Assembly (NCBI GenBank): GCA_015227615.1
Contig: JAALGZ010000004.1
Coordinates: forward strand, 1,240,001 to 1,304,000
Origin: Labyrinthula sp. Ha
Taxonomy: Eukaryota > Sar > Bigyra > Labyrinthulida > Labyrinthulaceae
Reading direction: 5' to 3'
DNA length: 64,000 nucleotides
Part shown: piece by piece, positions 23,871 through 37,449 of the stretch
Layout of the letters: every line of letters begins with the position of its first letter
Position numbering within the stretch: the stretch's first letter is position 1
The notes under the pieces: model-generated
What the model saw: the letters and a program-made list of their open reading frames with translations, nothing else
What the model was told of the DNA's origin: nothing
Databases searched by the model: none
Made by a program: the position numbers and the translations under genes

Positions 23871-26800
23871 TCAATAGTTTACCTACCTAGTTGTTTCTAT
23901 GGAAGTCTTTTGAACTAGATACTCGATATTACATTACTCGTCTTTTCCAACTGGTCCAGAACTACTCTTCAGTATTACGAAATACTACCTTACATATCTG
24001 TGTCCATACACTCATTGGAAAGATCTGTTGAAAGCTTTCTGCCTGAATATCAAGTTCTGTACAGCAGGTAAGTTCTTTTCATAGCTCACATGATGCTTTC
24101 CTTTAGCATGCTAGTTGATTACGGAGCTCATTTAGTAGTTTCACTGGTGAACCCGACGGTGATCTTTAATTAAATAATATAGAAACAGTATAAAATAAAA
24201 ATCATAAATCTTAAGGATTTCTAGTCTAGTCTTACCTACTTTCTGCCCTATATTCGGCTCTAGTCCGTCAGTATCTGTAACGTCAATGTCAAGTTAGTTG
24301 ACGCACAAGAAAGTGAGGATCTCCGAGAGTCACTTCTTTGTTAAGGAAAATATTGGGTTCTGTTGTTAAGTTAGTTATAAATTAATAGAAATAAGATAAT
24401 TATACATTTCTTTTAATTGGTGTAAGTACTGGGTATATGCTATGCCTTTTTTGAGCCCTTACTTATTTTTCTTCAGGTGTATGTGTCAAGAAAGACATTA
24501 GAATCTCATGAATCTCACCTCATACGAAATAATGTTTAAGTCATAAGTATCTCTCCCATCATATCTTGATTGATGAGCTCATATCGAAAATTTATATAGA
24601 GACTAGCAGCCTTCAAGAGATGTATTATTAAGAATATTGTACTCCCAGTAATTATGTATTGACAAAAACAAACACATTAACTTAACAAGCTTCCTATTTT
24701 TAACTTTCTAAGAGCGTATATGAGTTAATATTAATTTATAGTTGCCACTGTTATCTCTCCTGGTCCATAAACGCAATTCATGGTTTATTACGGAATGTCA
24801 GTTGAAAGCGCTTCGGTGTCTCATTTTGTGCAACTAAATAGTTTGGCGCGCGGTATTAGGAATTTCGCAACGACAAGAATCTAATCAAGACTATAGCTTT
24901 GGCTTTGGCATTCATTCCTGTTCTCAAAATATGAAACATTTAAATTCATAAAACCCCTACATTCTTTGTTGATAGAGATTGGAATCTCAAACACTTTGAT
25001 AAACAGCTTATGCTTAGTCCATTATTTTTGTTAGTATTTTTGATAATACACCTCTTATTTGATTTCTCTTAATATTTAAAAATCGTCTATCATAGGTTAT
25101 AAAGGTACTTATATTATTATTCATCCAAAAGGTTTGCCTGATAGGTCCTACTAATCTTCATTTTTCTTAGGTTTCTTCATAATGTAAACAAGAAGTATAC
25201 CGTTAACTATCTCGAACTTAGACATCTTCCAAAGCATCCAGAGTGTGAGGTATAACCAGTAAATAAGTACTTTCATCACGACATTAGATCTAAGTTACAG
25301 GGAACACGAGAAAAACATTTCAATTAAGACGAGACCTGGGGAAAAAACCTGTAGAACTAAAAAGAAGTTAAATTAGTGAGGCGGCATTGCTGTAGCAAAA
25401 CTGTCATGTTGGTGATATTTCTTGTATCAACGGATAAGAAAAGGAGTAAATGTAATATTCCTGTTCTCTTTCTATGTTCAATAAGTAAAGTATGCCTGTA
25501 TTTATAGCTAACTTCTTAATGCCAATACCAATTGTACAAAGTAATATGTATGTTGCAAATATAACTACTATATACACCAAATATTCTCATTGAATAATAT
25601 CTGTATATCAGTAATAGTCAAATAGAAAAGTGTGTTTCATATATAGGATAATCATATTTTCTTCTCTGTTTCCTCCATATTCCTCAAAATCTATCCATTT
25701 GGCACAACTAGTTAAGCTGCATTAGCATGGAAGGGTAATTCCTTAAGTCCAGATAATATTAGAGTTATTAAAGCTTATTTATCTTATGCACGATGTGAGT
25801 CCTAATCTCTGTTACTTTTGTCGGGTGAGCTCCACTTCAACAAATATCGTTCCTAGAAGCTGTGTTCAACTAGGAACAATGTATGAAAGTGCATGAAAAT
25901 CTTACAATGATGGATTGCCTACAAGAACTATGCGCATTGCAATAAAATATATGGAGGTTTGTATTATTCTGCACTGGTGGTGATCTACTCCTTAAGCAGA
26001 ATATAATACACTGAGTAGCGTGGACAAATATTGGCTCTCCTAGCAATATCTCCCGGAAGGTGATTCTACCTTACAAAATATTAGTGTTCAAAAATCAACT
26101 ATATCCCCTACGTGCTTTCTGGAACCATGGCTAAATAAATTTTATAACTGAAGAGTCACTTAAGTTTTGTGATGCAACGACCTTCTGTACTACGTATGAG
26201 TCAAGCTTAATTCAGCCCATAAAGCTGTAAAATTATACCTAGTTTCATTTTGCATTGGGTTCAAAGTATCTAAGCCTCATAAGAGAGTAATTGCAATAAA
26301 TGTTCACATTACGTTATCTATGCAAGCCAACAACTGAATAGCCAAAACTTCCAAAAGTAGAATTAATCTCCTGAGCTTTGTCTTATATAGAGAGAGATGT
26401 GTGGCTAAATTCATGTCATATTATTAAATTCAATACTGTTAACAATCTCATTGGTCATTTTCACACTGAAAAAAATGAGAATTATTCTTTTTGTATTGGT
26501 GCCCAATGAATAAGACGTTCTTCGGAATATTAAGGACGAGATAAAGGTCCAACACATCTCCGTAAGATCTATGAAGACCATGATCTGTGCTTTGAACTGT
26601 CACAAATCTGATACTTTAAAACTTAATGCTTTTACTGAGTTAGGGGTTGGTCACTGCAAGACTTTTCATTGGTCATTTAGCTCTTGTTCTATCTCCAATT
26701 AATAATACATTCCTTTATTTTCATTAGATGATTCAGGTTTAGCTATATTTATCAACAATCAATCGATAAGGTTTGTGAAATGTTATAGTCCGTCAATAAG

Positions 26801-27939
26801 CAAAATATAACAAAAAATAAGAAAACATGAATATATCATGGGCAAACTATAATCATAACACATAAGGATCACCTCTATTTCTTGGAGAAATCTTATTCTT
26901 GATAAGTTGATGAATCAAGAAATAGCTTTGCGCTACAATATGCTCAACATCTGTACACAGCGCAACTTAAATCCTGAGTCAGAGACTGAACAGATTAAAG
27001 TATTGTCATTGCCACTGCTGCAAGTAAATTTTCTAGCTTTGATTATATTTCTTATTTGTTTAACTATAGAGAAATGAATGGTAGATAGAAGATTAAGGTT
27101 TAAGTTGTCATATATACCTAGTGGCTCTTGATGGCATAAGGTAAGGGTCTATTATCGGGTGTTGATGAACCTCATTATGTTACAAATCCAAAGAGATATA
27201 AACATCGTAAGTCTTATCCGATATATCTCGTTTTAGTGAGAAAAATAGTTCTAGATATATCACATACTTTTTCAAATATAACAACGCTATTTAAAACAAA
27301 CAACATACAGCTTGTCATGCTAATTTTTCGATATTTCTCTAAACTTGTCTTGACTCTTTCTTATCCAAAATACCTTGGTTTACTAAAATTGCATATTTAA
27401 ATTTAATATAGAAACTATGCTTCAATCAACAGCCTTTGGATGGATTTGAATTTACTCCAAAACATTGCAACGGATTTTACGAAATTCTTTATGTTTCCTG
27501 GTTGCTCTCCTCTTCAACATTCTATTATTTCTTTTTCACTCTCTTACAATGTACCTGGAAAATACAACAGGGCTTAACTTCAACATTACAAAAAAATATA
27601 CGATAAAAAATAAATCTCTCTCTCTTTTTTTTTTGCTTAAGAGTACCTTCAAGGATTTCATTCAATTCGAGACAGTAGTGTTTTCAGAGTAGCAAATCAA
27701 TACTAAGTTATATATTCCAATTTAATTTAAGAGAAATTTAAGAATTAATCAAAGTGCCCATATAACAATCGTTACTATTAAGAACAGAACATGAAAATAG
27801 TCTAATACAAGAATTTATTTACAGGTTGTTCGTAAATTAGTTGCGTTTATCTTATGCAAAAACTATTAAATTGGAATAAAGGGACCATACTGTAGAAAAA
27901 ATAAAACGGACGATAGAATAAGTACACAGATATATAAAC
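23871..27939. other. 4-kb gene desert
   Basis: AT-rich intergenic DNA with no convincing open frame on either strand, no tRNA and no repeat recognised by eye. The final few hundred bases lie downstream of the RNF126-like stop and presumably contain its 3' UTR. Confidence 0.5.
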
Positions 27940-28668
27940 CTAATCGATAACATCTTCCTCTGTTGTAATTTGCTCTTCCCGTTGAGTTTGTTCAACTCTC
28001 CTCCGTTCCAAAGCTTTCATAGCTTCATAATCTTTATCATCAGTAGGCAACTCAAATCTACATACTGGACAAGAATTATGTCTCTTCAACCACGGAACTA
28101 TACACTCTTCACAATATCTATGACCACATCCAATCTCAACCAGCTCCTGCCCTTCCTTCCAAACATCTTTACATACGGCACATTCTCCAGCTTCATCTTT
28201 TCTAACCAATCTTTTGTTCTGTAACAGTTTCGACACTTCAATACTACTTGCAGGTGGGCTTCCACGAGAGCCTGGATTTATTTGCATAAGTTGATGCATC
28301 AAATTATCAAAGTCTGTTGTTCGAGAATTCAGGTTCGAGGAGAGGAAATTAAGGTGCTCTACACTTGGAATATTATGAAGTATAACTGATATTTCTGTAT
28401 TCGGATGCATTCTGTGTGTTTGATTCGGATTATGTATTAGATCATGAACAACGTGGTGAACTACGCTTGATATTCCATGACTTATATTTTGGTTCAGTAT
28501 GTCTTCTCGTATTTCTGATAGATCCGAAACAGGAGGCTCCTCCACAGCAGGGGATTGACTTGGAGATGAGATAGTTTCCACAAAGGTGGAGCTACACTGA
28601 GAGCATATGAGTTCGTTTTCAGTCGTCTCCCTTTGGGCATCGCAATGATGACAAAAAATATGAACCAT
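27940..28668 (-). CDS. RNF126/RNF115-like RING E3 ubiquitin ligase
   Basis: Intronless, 242 residues. The N-terminal zinc ribbon has C6-x2-C9...C22-x2-C25, the arrangement by which RNF126 binds the UBL domain of BAG6. A Ser/Pro/His-rich linker follows. The RING spans C163, C166, C181, H183, C186, C189, C200 and C203, ending in IVPWLKRHNSCPVCR, which is almost the RNF126 sequence. RNF126 itself is RING-H2 with His at the fifth position; here it is Cys (CGHRYCEEC), a C3HC4 ring. The C-terminus is a charged helix. Expected role: cytosolic quality control, ubiquitinating clients delivered by BAG6-type proteins. A candidate BAG6-like partner lies at the start of this window. Start ATG at 28666-28668, stop TAG. 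Confidence 0.87.
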   Translation of the reverse strand: MVHIFCHHCDAQRETTENELICSQCSSTFVETISSPSQSPAVEEPPVSDLSEIREDILNQNISHGISSVVHHVVHDLIHNPNQTHRMHPNTEISVILHNIPSVEHLNFLSSNLNSRTTDFDNLMHQLMQINPGSRGSPPASSIEVSKLLQNKRLVRKDEAGECAVCKDVWKEGQELVEIGCGHRYCEECIVPWLKRHNSCPVCRFELPTDDKDYEAMKALERRRVEQTQREEQITTEEDVID

Positions 28669-31600
28669 ACCGCAAATGTTTTCTCGAAGAAAGTTCGTAT
28701 TGGATGTCTCCAGTAATGCAGCCTTGATATAGAGATATTTCGAATTTACATACTCAAATAGATAGAACGGGAATATTTTTCTTGCTGCTTGAGTAAGACG
28801 AAATTTTTCTAAAGGGAAAGTTGTTCAGGACAAAGTAAAGATAATTTTGCATATGTTTACCTGAACTAAATAACACGACTTTAAATTCTTACAGACTTTT
28901 TCACAACTTTATCTATCCCGAGGCACAACTCGCAGTAAAGAAAATGAAAAAAAAATAAAAGTGGAGACGATAAAAAACTTGACAGTATATTCTTTAATAT
29001 CATATATGTTTTTCATATTTAAGTTGCGATCAACCATAATTCTCGTAATATGCATCAATTTTATTTTTCACTCACGAGAGTACCTGACCATTTCATTGAA
29101 CCCAAGAACAATGAGAAATGAAGAATCAAGGGCTGTCACGTTAGACATAAAAAATATTCAGATATTAAATCATTTTTTTTTCAGCTATCAATAATTACAT
29201 TTAATTTAATTTTATAGTGTTAACTAGTTTTCTGAGAGATATGGTTGCGTCGATTTGGAGTTGCCTTACTGCCATGTGGAATATTGTAGAAACAAGCAAT
29301 TACAACTCAAACTACGAAAGAGTGAGGAGTAAAGTGGTATGAAATACATGTTTCTTGTTCTAATCAGATAATTCACAGAAAATAGTTTTGATGCACTAGA
29401 TATTGTGTAAGTCAATGTGCTCTTCGCTTTTGTTCGAGAAGAAGACTACAAAATAGATAAACTTTAAGAAAGACCTTCCAAAGATGAAAACTCTTTGGTA
29501 CTGATATAGTGAGTATAGATTGCAACCTAAATAAGAGCTTCATGAAATCTTTATTCAGTAGAAGAACTAAATCATTTCCAAGCTAGTGTGTCTTTGTAAC
29601 CGTAGACTGTCATATATCCTTGAGCATAACCAGCACTTATGTTTCAGTATCTGGGGCAACTTAGCCACATTGATGCATACCGACTCAGCGAGATAGCATT
29701 TAATCTAACTCGCACATCTCATAATGTTTAATCCATTATACTTATACTCGTTTAATTTTTGGAACCCACAGAGAATCTGAGTTTTCTTAGGTTAACTGAT
29801 TGCTTTTTTGGGGGGAGGGGATACTTGGAGGTTGAAAACCCTACGGTCTTACAAGGATGACATAATTGACACAAAGCGCTTTCTTGCGTAGTGTGGTTAA
29901 CTGATTATTTGGTACCCGCTTCGCGCAAGTTTTTTTACCTTTGTTTGGTGCAATCTATAATGAAGCTGCAATACCACTAATAGATTCATGAGGGGTCTCT
30001 TACATTTTCAAGAAATATGAGAAAACTTCACATAGTACTGATAAAAAGTTTAAGCGCAGCTTACCCTAAGAAGGAATACATATTAATATAAGTTAAAAAA
30101 TTTCTGCCTGTTTTAAGTATCGCTTGTTACTAGTTATTTTCCAACATTCTTGATTTTTAATTGTCAATAAATGATATTAAAACTAAAGCAAGAATTAATT
30201 TAAGATAAATAGAACTCTACACTGCGTGTCAAAAATCAGAGTCAATGCATGAATCAACTGAGAGTAATCATAACTTTTAATTTTGTTGTTATTAATCAGA
30301 ATAAAAAAAAGCTCAGCTGAGTAGAAACAGTTTTTATTAAAACGCATTTATAACAACAAGGCACATGGTTGTTTTACATGAGGTTAACTACTAGTATGAT
30401 TGGGTTCATGCATTTTATGCGAGAATGGATTCAATCTTGTTGTAGTCAATAAGAGAAATGAGAAAGGGCGCATTAAATGCAGTTGGATTCAATTGATTAA
30501 GAAATAAGATAAGATTAAAGAGCAAAACAAAATCAACAAATTGAGTGAAGGATAGGTTGTCAATATTTGGAGACAGTTATGATAATGATAAACTTTTCGC
30601 AGCTGTGTATATTTGTGCAATAGCATCAATTATCAATGTATCGGCGATAGCTCATCGTAGCGTTACTTGGTAACCAAAATTGTGAAAAATTAAGAAACAA
30701 CGAAGCTAACGACGGAAAACAGAAATAAAAATATGAAAAAGTATACTAATCGGAGGAAATAAGTTTTTTGTTAAACTCTCTTACCAGAAATGGTTGTAAA
30801 TCCTTGCGAAAGTACGAATCTATCAGTTTTATACTTGATTGAAACTTGTTCACTGGGTTTACGTACTTAAACTTCTTTTTTTCTAAAAACTTGTTTTTGT
30901 AATCACTTAAATGTTAAGGGACATAGCCACAATTGAATCAATATATAGCCTAAAACACTTCGCTAATGTCCCTCACTCCTTTGGGTGTGTCTGACTGCTT
31001 GAAAGTTCATCCCTAGTAGATATATAGCCCGCACATTTTGTAATTTTTTCAAGTCACCATATTGAGATTTTTAGTTCTTAGATTGATATCATCAGTACAT
31101 AACTTAAAATCATCTTAATGCCGAAGATTCCACTAGGGTTATGCCTATATATAGACTTCAAAGCTGTTCAAACTCTAGGACTATAACTGGTAATCATTCG
31201 CAGTACTATGCAGCCGTAAGATACAAAATGACTAAATGTCACTACATGTTTCAGTGGCTCTCAGGTGTTGTTTTCCAGTAGGAAAGCAAATCAGGTCAAT
31301 TGTTTTGCTCTAATCACTACTGCTAAAACAAAATCTTTGAATTAGTTGGGCTTGGGATACAAAATTCTTGAGTGTATCAATAGTCATTCTTCTATTTAGA
31401 GAAGCTTCAGAGCTCTGCTTTAGTTACTAAACTGTTTATATGTTTCCTCAAGTTAATAACTTAAGAAGTGTCTCTTTCAAATTATATACTATCATACTCA
31501 ACAAACCAACTACTTGATGTTATTATTATTTAACAGTAGTTCCCATGAAAAATCACCAAATTGTCTATGGTGAAAGACTTATCATGTAAAGAAAACTAAA

Positions 31601-32037
31601 TTCTACTCGTTTAGAAAAATATGAGAAAGCAACTCTGTACAACGTAGAATCTTAAAAGATTAAACCTTCGATGAAATCTATGTAACATATGTTTCTATTT
31701 GGCATTTATCTGTAGAAATGCACCTTGTCGTGAAGACTTAATAAACCTTATTTGTTGGGTTCCTCACGTAGAATTATCCCCAAGACGCTTATGCTAATAC
31801 TGTACTTTAGAGGAAACTAAGACTAGAAAGTGATAAAACATATTACGATGCGTAGTGAAACTTAACAACGCTGTTCAAAAAAATATTTTGAACTGTCGAG
31901 AATTATTTTTTTATTGGAGCCCTAGACAATTATACTAGTACAACTTTATTAAATAAAAGTACAAGAAATATAGTAATACTATATTTCTTCAAGAAAGATT
32001 AATTCTTTAGCTTAAACTTCATAGTTAAGTTTTCAAA
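28669..32037. other. 3.4-kb gene desert
   Basis: AT-rich region upstream of the RNF126-like gene and downstream of the SCCPDH-like gene. The only open frame above 60 codons (28961-29194, +) is hydrophobic, T-rich and unlike a real protein. No RNA gene or repeat recognised. Confidence 0.5.
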
Positions 32038-33363
32038 CTATAATCTAGTAACTTCAAACTTAACATCAACCTTTTTAAGTCTTTCAATATAACTGTCTCC
32101 TAAGCAAGCACCAGTTACTATTCCTCCATTAATTCCACTATCCTCTCTTACCTTTGAAACACCATCATCAAGAACTAAAGTAAGTGCAGCTTCAACCATC
32201 ATCTTTGCAGTTTCAGTCCATCCACCTTCATCTGGTAAAGTAACTTTAGTCATAACTTTTACATCCGTTCCAGAGGCAGTACCTAAACACATAAACTCAA
32301 CACCACCTGGTTTATAATTTGTAGTACTTAGTTTAACTGGTACAGAACTTGGTTTAGGTAGTTTAGATTTAACTATAGAAGATAAACCTGGAGTTTTTAA
32401 TGCCATCATACCCAAACCCATAACCATAGGAACAGCAAGTCCTTTCATATAACTTTTTTGTAGCATAGCTTCAGTATACTTGAGGTTTTTTGGATATGAT
32501 TTTAGTGACCTTTGAGTAAGATATACATTTTTCTGATTTCCATCAGCCATAATAAAAGCACATCTATATGGACTCAACTTTAATTTAGCAAGTTCTTTAT
32601 CATATTTTGGGCGAACTGGATTAGAAGGATATTTTGGTTTCTTTTCTGGTGAGTTTACAATAAAAGCCTCGAGCATAGTTGCTGCAGTTCCTCCACCACC
32701 TGCTGGTTGTTTTTTAATAGAAGTGTCTCTGTTATTTTGAGCCATAGTAATTAAATTTCCTTGAATAACAACTTCTCCTTCTTCATCCAAATTTTCTTTT
32801 TGTAATTCTTTTATACATAGATATGATGAAACTTGACTAGGAATTGAATCAAAACCACAACTAGGAATTAACCAAGTTCCATTCTCAGAAGCTTCTTTTC
32901 CATATTTATTTAGCATATCATTTATCCAAATAGTTTCACCAGTGATATCAGTATAATGTGTGTTATTTACAACACACTGTTTTAATAGTGTTTCACCATA
33001 TTTCATAAATGGACCAACAACACTACAAACAGAAAGAGACTTTGAAACTATTTCTGATACTTTTTGTTCATCATCATTTGAAGTGAAATATATTGGTATA
33101 TTATTCACAAACTTTGAAACTTCCTCTTCTGAGGAAAAGTTTGGAAAACTTTCCCATTCTGAAATTAAAAGTTCCTTAATTTTTTCGTACTTTTCTTTAT
33201 TTCTAGCAACCACAGCCCAGCGTAAAAGCTCTTCACTAGGTGAAGAATATTTCTTCAATAAATATTCTGCAGTGTGGATACCTGTCCATCCAGTCCTATC
33301 TCTTAAAGAAAAGATATAAAATTACACTCCCCAAAGAAGTAAATCGTGTTCACGGTTTGCCAT
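32038..33363 (-). CDS. SCCPDH: Saccharopine-dehydrogenase-like oxidoreductase (SCCPDH)
   Basis: Spliced: exon 1 is 33363-33326 (38 nt), a 30-nt intron covers 33296-33325, and exon 2 is 33295-32038. The product has 431 residues, the size of SCCPDH (about 429). Splicing creates the Rossmann nucleotide-binding start LLLWGVTGWTGIHTAEYL (GxTGxTG), followed by LRWAVVARN, as in the family. Other family features: GPFMKYGETLLKQCVVNNTHYTDITGE and SCGFDSIPS. The PAGGGGTAATM stretch is followed by a short hydrophobic segment (GLAVPMVMGLGMMAL) like the one tied to lipid-droplet or membrane association. The true substrate of this family is not settled; saccharopine activity is not established for SCCPDH. 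Reading only exon 2 would lose the cofactor site. Confidence 0.9.
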
Positions 33364-34699
33364 TTCTTTTTTGTAATTTTGTTTTCGTATAATACAGTCT
33401 TTCAGAAATCAAAGAAGTGATTATAGTGAATGATTCTTTTGTTATATCGTACTTATTTTGAATTATTACTACTTTATGGTATTATTCCATTAGAGATGGG
33501 AACCAATATTGAGAAGAAAAAAAATACAACCAATAACTTTGTGTCTCGATAAAAAAACAAATCTTGAAAATCAATATCAGCCAGACGACTCCTTCACAAC
33601 AGGAGATATATATTTTTGGCTAGATATATTATTGGCTAGGTTTATTATGGTCTAATCAAATGTATGGTGCTTGCATACTCTTTTGATGGAACAATTTTAT
33701 ATAGAAGTTACAAAATCATTAAGAAACGACAAAGGAATTAACTGCAACAATAGCAAGAAATGAGGGGCAAGAGTACCTAGTAAGATTAAGTTGTAAATTC
33801 TTATTAAAGTCAGTAGATTAGAGCTCTATCTGTCTTGACCTTTGCTTGAGCATGCACAATTTGGAGTTTTTTTTTGTTAAGAAAAATGATTGTCTTGTTT
33901 ACCCATTTTTTTGCATTGGTTGCGGAGAAGTAACGTAGTGCGAACATAAAGATAGCAACCGTTGAGGCGTAGGGAGGCGTTATAGAAGTTTAGTGTGTAA
34001 AAACTCAAGAAATCTATAGACACATTACCATCCTCATACTGAATTAGAGACTACGTTTTAAACCAGAGTCAACTATACGTTCATATTGGGTGGTAGTTTT
34101 CAGGGAAGCCCTCAACAACTATAACAATCATTGCTCATATCGACACCAATTGAAATTATTATCAACGGAAACTGTTAGTGTTGCCGGCGCTAACCGCTAG
34201 AAGCTTGTGAAAACTTGTTTGGGTGAATATTATAATAATTTTGACAGTCGAAAGAGCAATCGAGATCAAGAAAATACTACAATATTAAATAACTAAGGCA
34301 TTAGAAAATAAAATCTGGTCTCTCGAGATTAAGTTTATATTTATAGTAATTAATATGGTTATTAGAATTATAATGGTAAGTTGACTTCCGAAGTTTCTAC
34401 TTTCCTAATTTTTCATTGTATTAATTTGTCATCAATTATCATAGTATTGTTTTAGTTCGATAGAAAGTCATTTGAGTTAAGGATAGTGGTGTATAATGAG
34501 GAAAATGAAAACTTTGACAATCCAAAATGATAGAAGGACGATAGAATAACAAGTTTCTTGGACGCAATGCACTAATTAGAGTCCAGCAAAGGGCATCAGG
34601 TGTTGTGAGTCACTCGCAGAAACGATTAGTGTCTGCACTTACGTTGGAGGCCACAATTTTGCTAAGATCAACAACTTACTCCTTTGACAAACCGTTAAT
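33364..34699. other. 1.3-kb spacer before LINE remnant
   Basis: AT-rich DNA upstream of the SCCPDH-like gene, presumably holding its promoter. No open frame, RNA gene or repeat recognised. Confidence 0.5.
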
Positions 34700-36770
34700 A
34701 CTTTGATGTTACAAGAAATTCACCGCAGTGGTTATGAGAGGCTGAAGGGTAGGCTGAAAGTTAGCCTAACTAAGGGGCAGCGGTTTTCTCAAACCCACCA
34801 ACCAAAGCTCATGCCGTAGCAACGTTTCTCTATGAGGAGCTAAGCCAGCAAGTTGCCGGAGTCAAAGGACGCACCAACAGGATCCCGGAACTTACTTTAA
34901 AACTAGATGGTAAGAGGAAACTAATTCTTGTTAGCTGCTACGTACCTCAAACAGGATACCGTGCTGCTGCCTCCAAAGATTGTTTTTAGGATTCAAAGAC
35001 CACGTTTGCTCATTTGATCTCAGGAAGGTTAGAGTTGGGTGCTGGGGTTTTTAATACATATATTGGAAGAGCAGGTGTGGAACAAAGTAAGAAGTTGACC
35101 TTCTAGACAAGAAGTAATGGATTCGGAAAACAGTTTTTTAACTTCATTAAAGCATACAATCTGCATATTACCAATCATCGTTTGGTAACTGGAAAAAAGA
35201 ATCAAGGCAAGTATCAAACATACATAGTAAAGCATTCTGCTGGGCGGGCTTCAGAAACTGACTTTGCACTTTCGAACCATGTTTCCCAAATAATAAAAAG
35301 AGTTCAGGATGTAGAGGAGTACAGCTATCCGAATCCACAACTGAAAACACTTCGAACTTTTTGTTACCCAAGTGTAAATAACCATATTCCTGACAGCCAC
35401 CAACACGAGCAAAAATCAACAATTGGAATTCTCGGCATTTTTCCGAAATAAGGAACTTGACTCAAGCGTTAACAGAGAAATCTAAGCAACTGCGGAACAA
35501 ATTTGAATGAATATAAACAACCTGGATGTGCTGCATAACAGAACATAAAAAGTTACCAAAATGCTTCTAAATTCTCGTGATGAACATTGTCGAAAGTAAA
35601 ACTATGAGATTAACTGGAGAACTGCTTAAATTGAAAGAAACATACAGAAAATACTCAATGAAAAGAAAAAATAAATCAAAAACTTAGAAAAGAAAGTAGT
35701 TCAACATGACAACCCTGTCTAGCTCGACAGCTGGGTATCGTTGAACAAGAAGCTCTCAAAGATTGAGATAAGGGACACATATCAACCTATCCATGTACTC
35801 CGATGGATACCTAGACAGTACTGTGCAATAATTTAAGAATTTTCTGGGAATGCCATAGAAATTGGCGAAAGGATAGAAATAATAGCTAGGTACTTGGAAA
35901 ATTGAAGAAATTCAAATTAATTAAAGCAAAACTTATCTGAAAGTGAAAGGCGAGAATAATGTACTGAAATTCCAAAGCCAGATCCGTTAAGGAAGGTTGT
36001 AATTACTTCTCCAACAGTAGAAGAATTGTTGAATGTGACTGAAATAATCAAGAAGAATAAAGCTGTTGCACTCTACAGAATAAGAAAATAGATTCATACA
36101 CGCAAAACATAGTTACTATAACCATTCAAAATGGCTTTCGAATCAAGAGTTGTTAACCAAACAACATAATATGATTAATTAAGGCAAAGGTCATACATGA
36201 TTTTGAAGAGAAAGGGATAAAAAGTGAGCCATCGTCATGTCGTAAATTGCACCTCCTAAATGTTCTTTGAAATAGTTAAGTAAAGTAAATGAAATAGCTA
36301 AACCAGTGAAATATATGCAACCGAATTTAGAACTGGGCTTTTGTCGTCACAGAGATGCAGTGCTAAAGATTGAAGTTCCATGCACAATGATCAAGAAAAG
36401 ATTGAACCATACCATCTCTAGTTTCTCTTTTTTGATTCTAAGAAAGACTTCTGCAGTGTTTCACATCCATTTCTTCGTAGCACTCTACTGGAACAGAAAT
36501 CCCGGAGCAAGTGGTAAGAATTATTATGCTCTTACGAAGAAAATGTAAATCTTGTTATGCAGCAAAATATTCTTTCAGTAGTGAAGTTGATCTTGAATAA
36601 GGTATCGTCAAAGGGGCTCTCTCTCACTATATTTGTTCATATAGTGCGAAAACTATATATAGAAGAATGCAAAATACGTTGGTACAAGTTTCAGGTATAC
36701 GTAGCGTCTATATTTAACACCTACTTCGTTCAGATGCTGCTATTGTTTTGTACAACCCTCAGAGCTAGGA
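34700..36770 (+). mobile_element. Decayed non-LTR retrotransposon (LINE) with endonuclease and reverse transcriptase
   Basis: In shifting frames along the plus strand the order of a LINE is still readable. The AP-endonuclease begins with LQEIH (about 34710), then GRTNRI and SCYVPQTG (34860-34960; LINEs have YAPQTG), then GVFNTYIG (about 35045-35068; LINEs have GDLNAHIG). The second half of the nuclease follows (about 35110-35330: NFIKAYNLHITNH, then ETDFAL for the QIDYIL strand). The reverse transcriptase begins near 36010 (TVEELLNVTEIIKKNKAV). Its palm lies at about 36430-36680 (IPEQVVRIIMLL, then GIVKGAL), and SDAAIVL near 36735 sits where F/YADD-x-L should be. The layout resembles RTE-type LINEs. 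Many stops and frameshifts separate these pieces, so it is inactive and old. No 3' tail or target-site duplication was identified. Confidence 0.8.
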
Positions 36771-37449
36771 ATGGCTAGAAGAAGTCACATGTTGAAATAT
36801 GAACTCATGAATCTCTGATCATAGTTCCAAATCCCAACAACCAGATAGTGATCGATATGTGGTTCTGAAAAAAAATAAAGTTTTCAACTCCAGATCTCAA
36901 TATGTAATGATTCTTCCCTATCAGGGTAGGTAATGAACTAGGCTGTTTGATCCAACAGCTGCAGGGGTTGTAAAATGAAACAGACCAAGAACTAAATATG
37001 ATTAAAACAAACATGTTATTATTTGACCAAGGATGCAACTTACTGGAAAATGCCTCGTAACAGAATATTAATAATGCTTTAAATAAATATTTTTATTTTT
37101 ATTGCGATAGACACTTTGGAGTAGCGACATTTGTGTACTGTCACAAAGGTCCTTAGTGCGATATTAGTAAGAGTTGCAGGTACAAAGGCAAACTCCGTAT
37201 AGCTTATTATAGAACCAAAGTACGAGAGAAGATACAATGAAAATATTCTCCCATATCAATAACTGAAGAATTTGTTCTTTCGATAGCTGAATATAGGTTT
37301 CTTAGTATAATAATCATCTGCCAGTAAAGAAGAATATGATCTATATAAAGTAACATTTACCCTGCTAAGGATCTTATAAACAAATACCACAGCTTCATTA
37401 CGTCAACATTAACCTGGTTCAAGGGGAAACAAATCCAGTAACTCCATTT

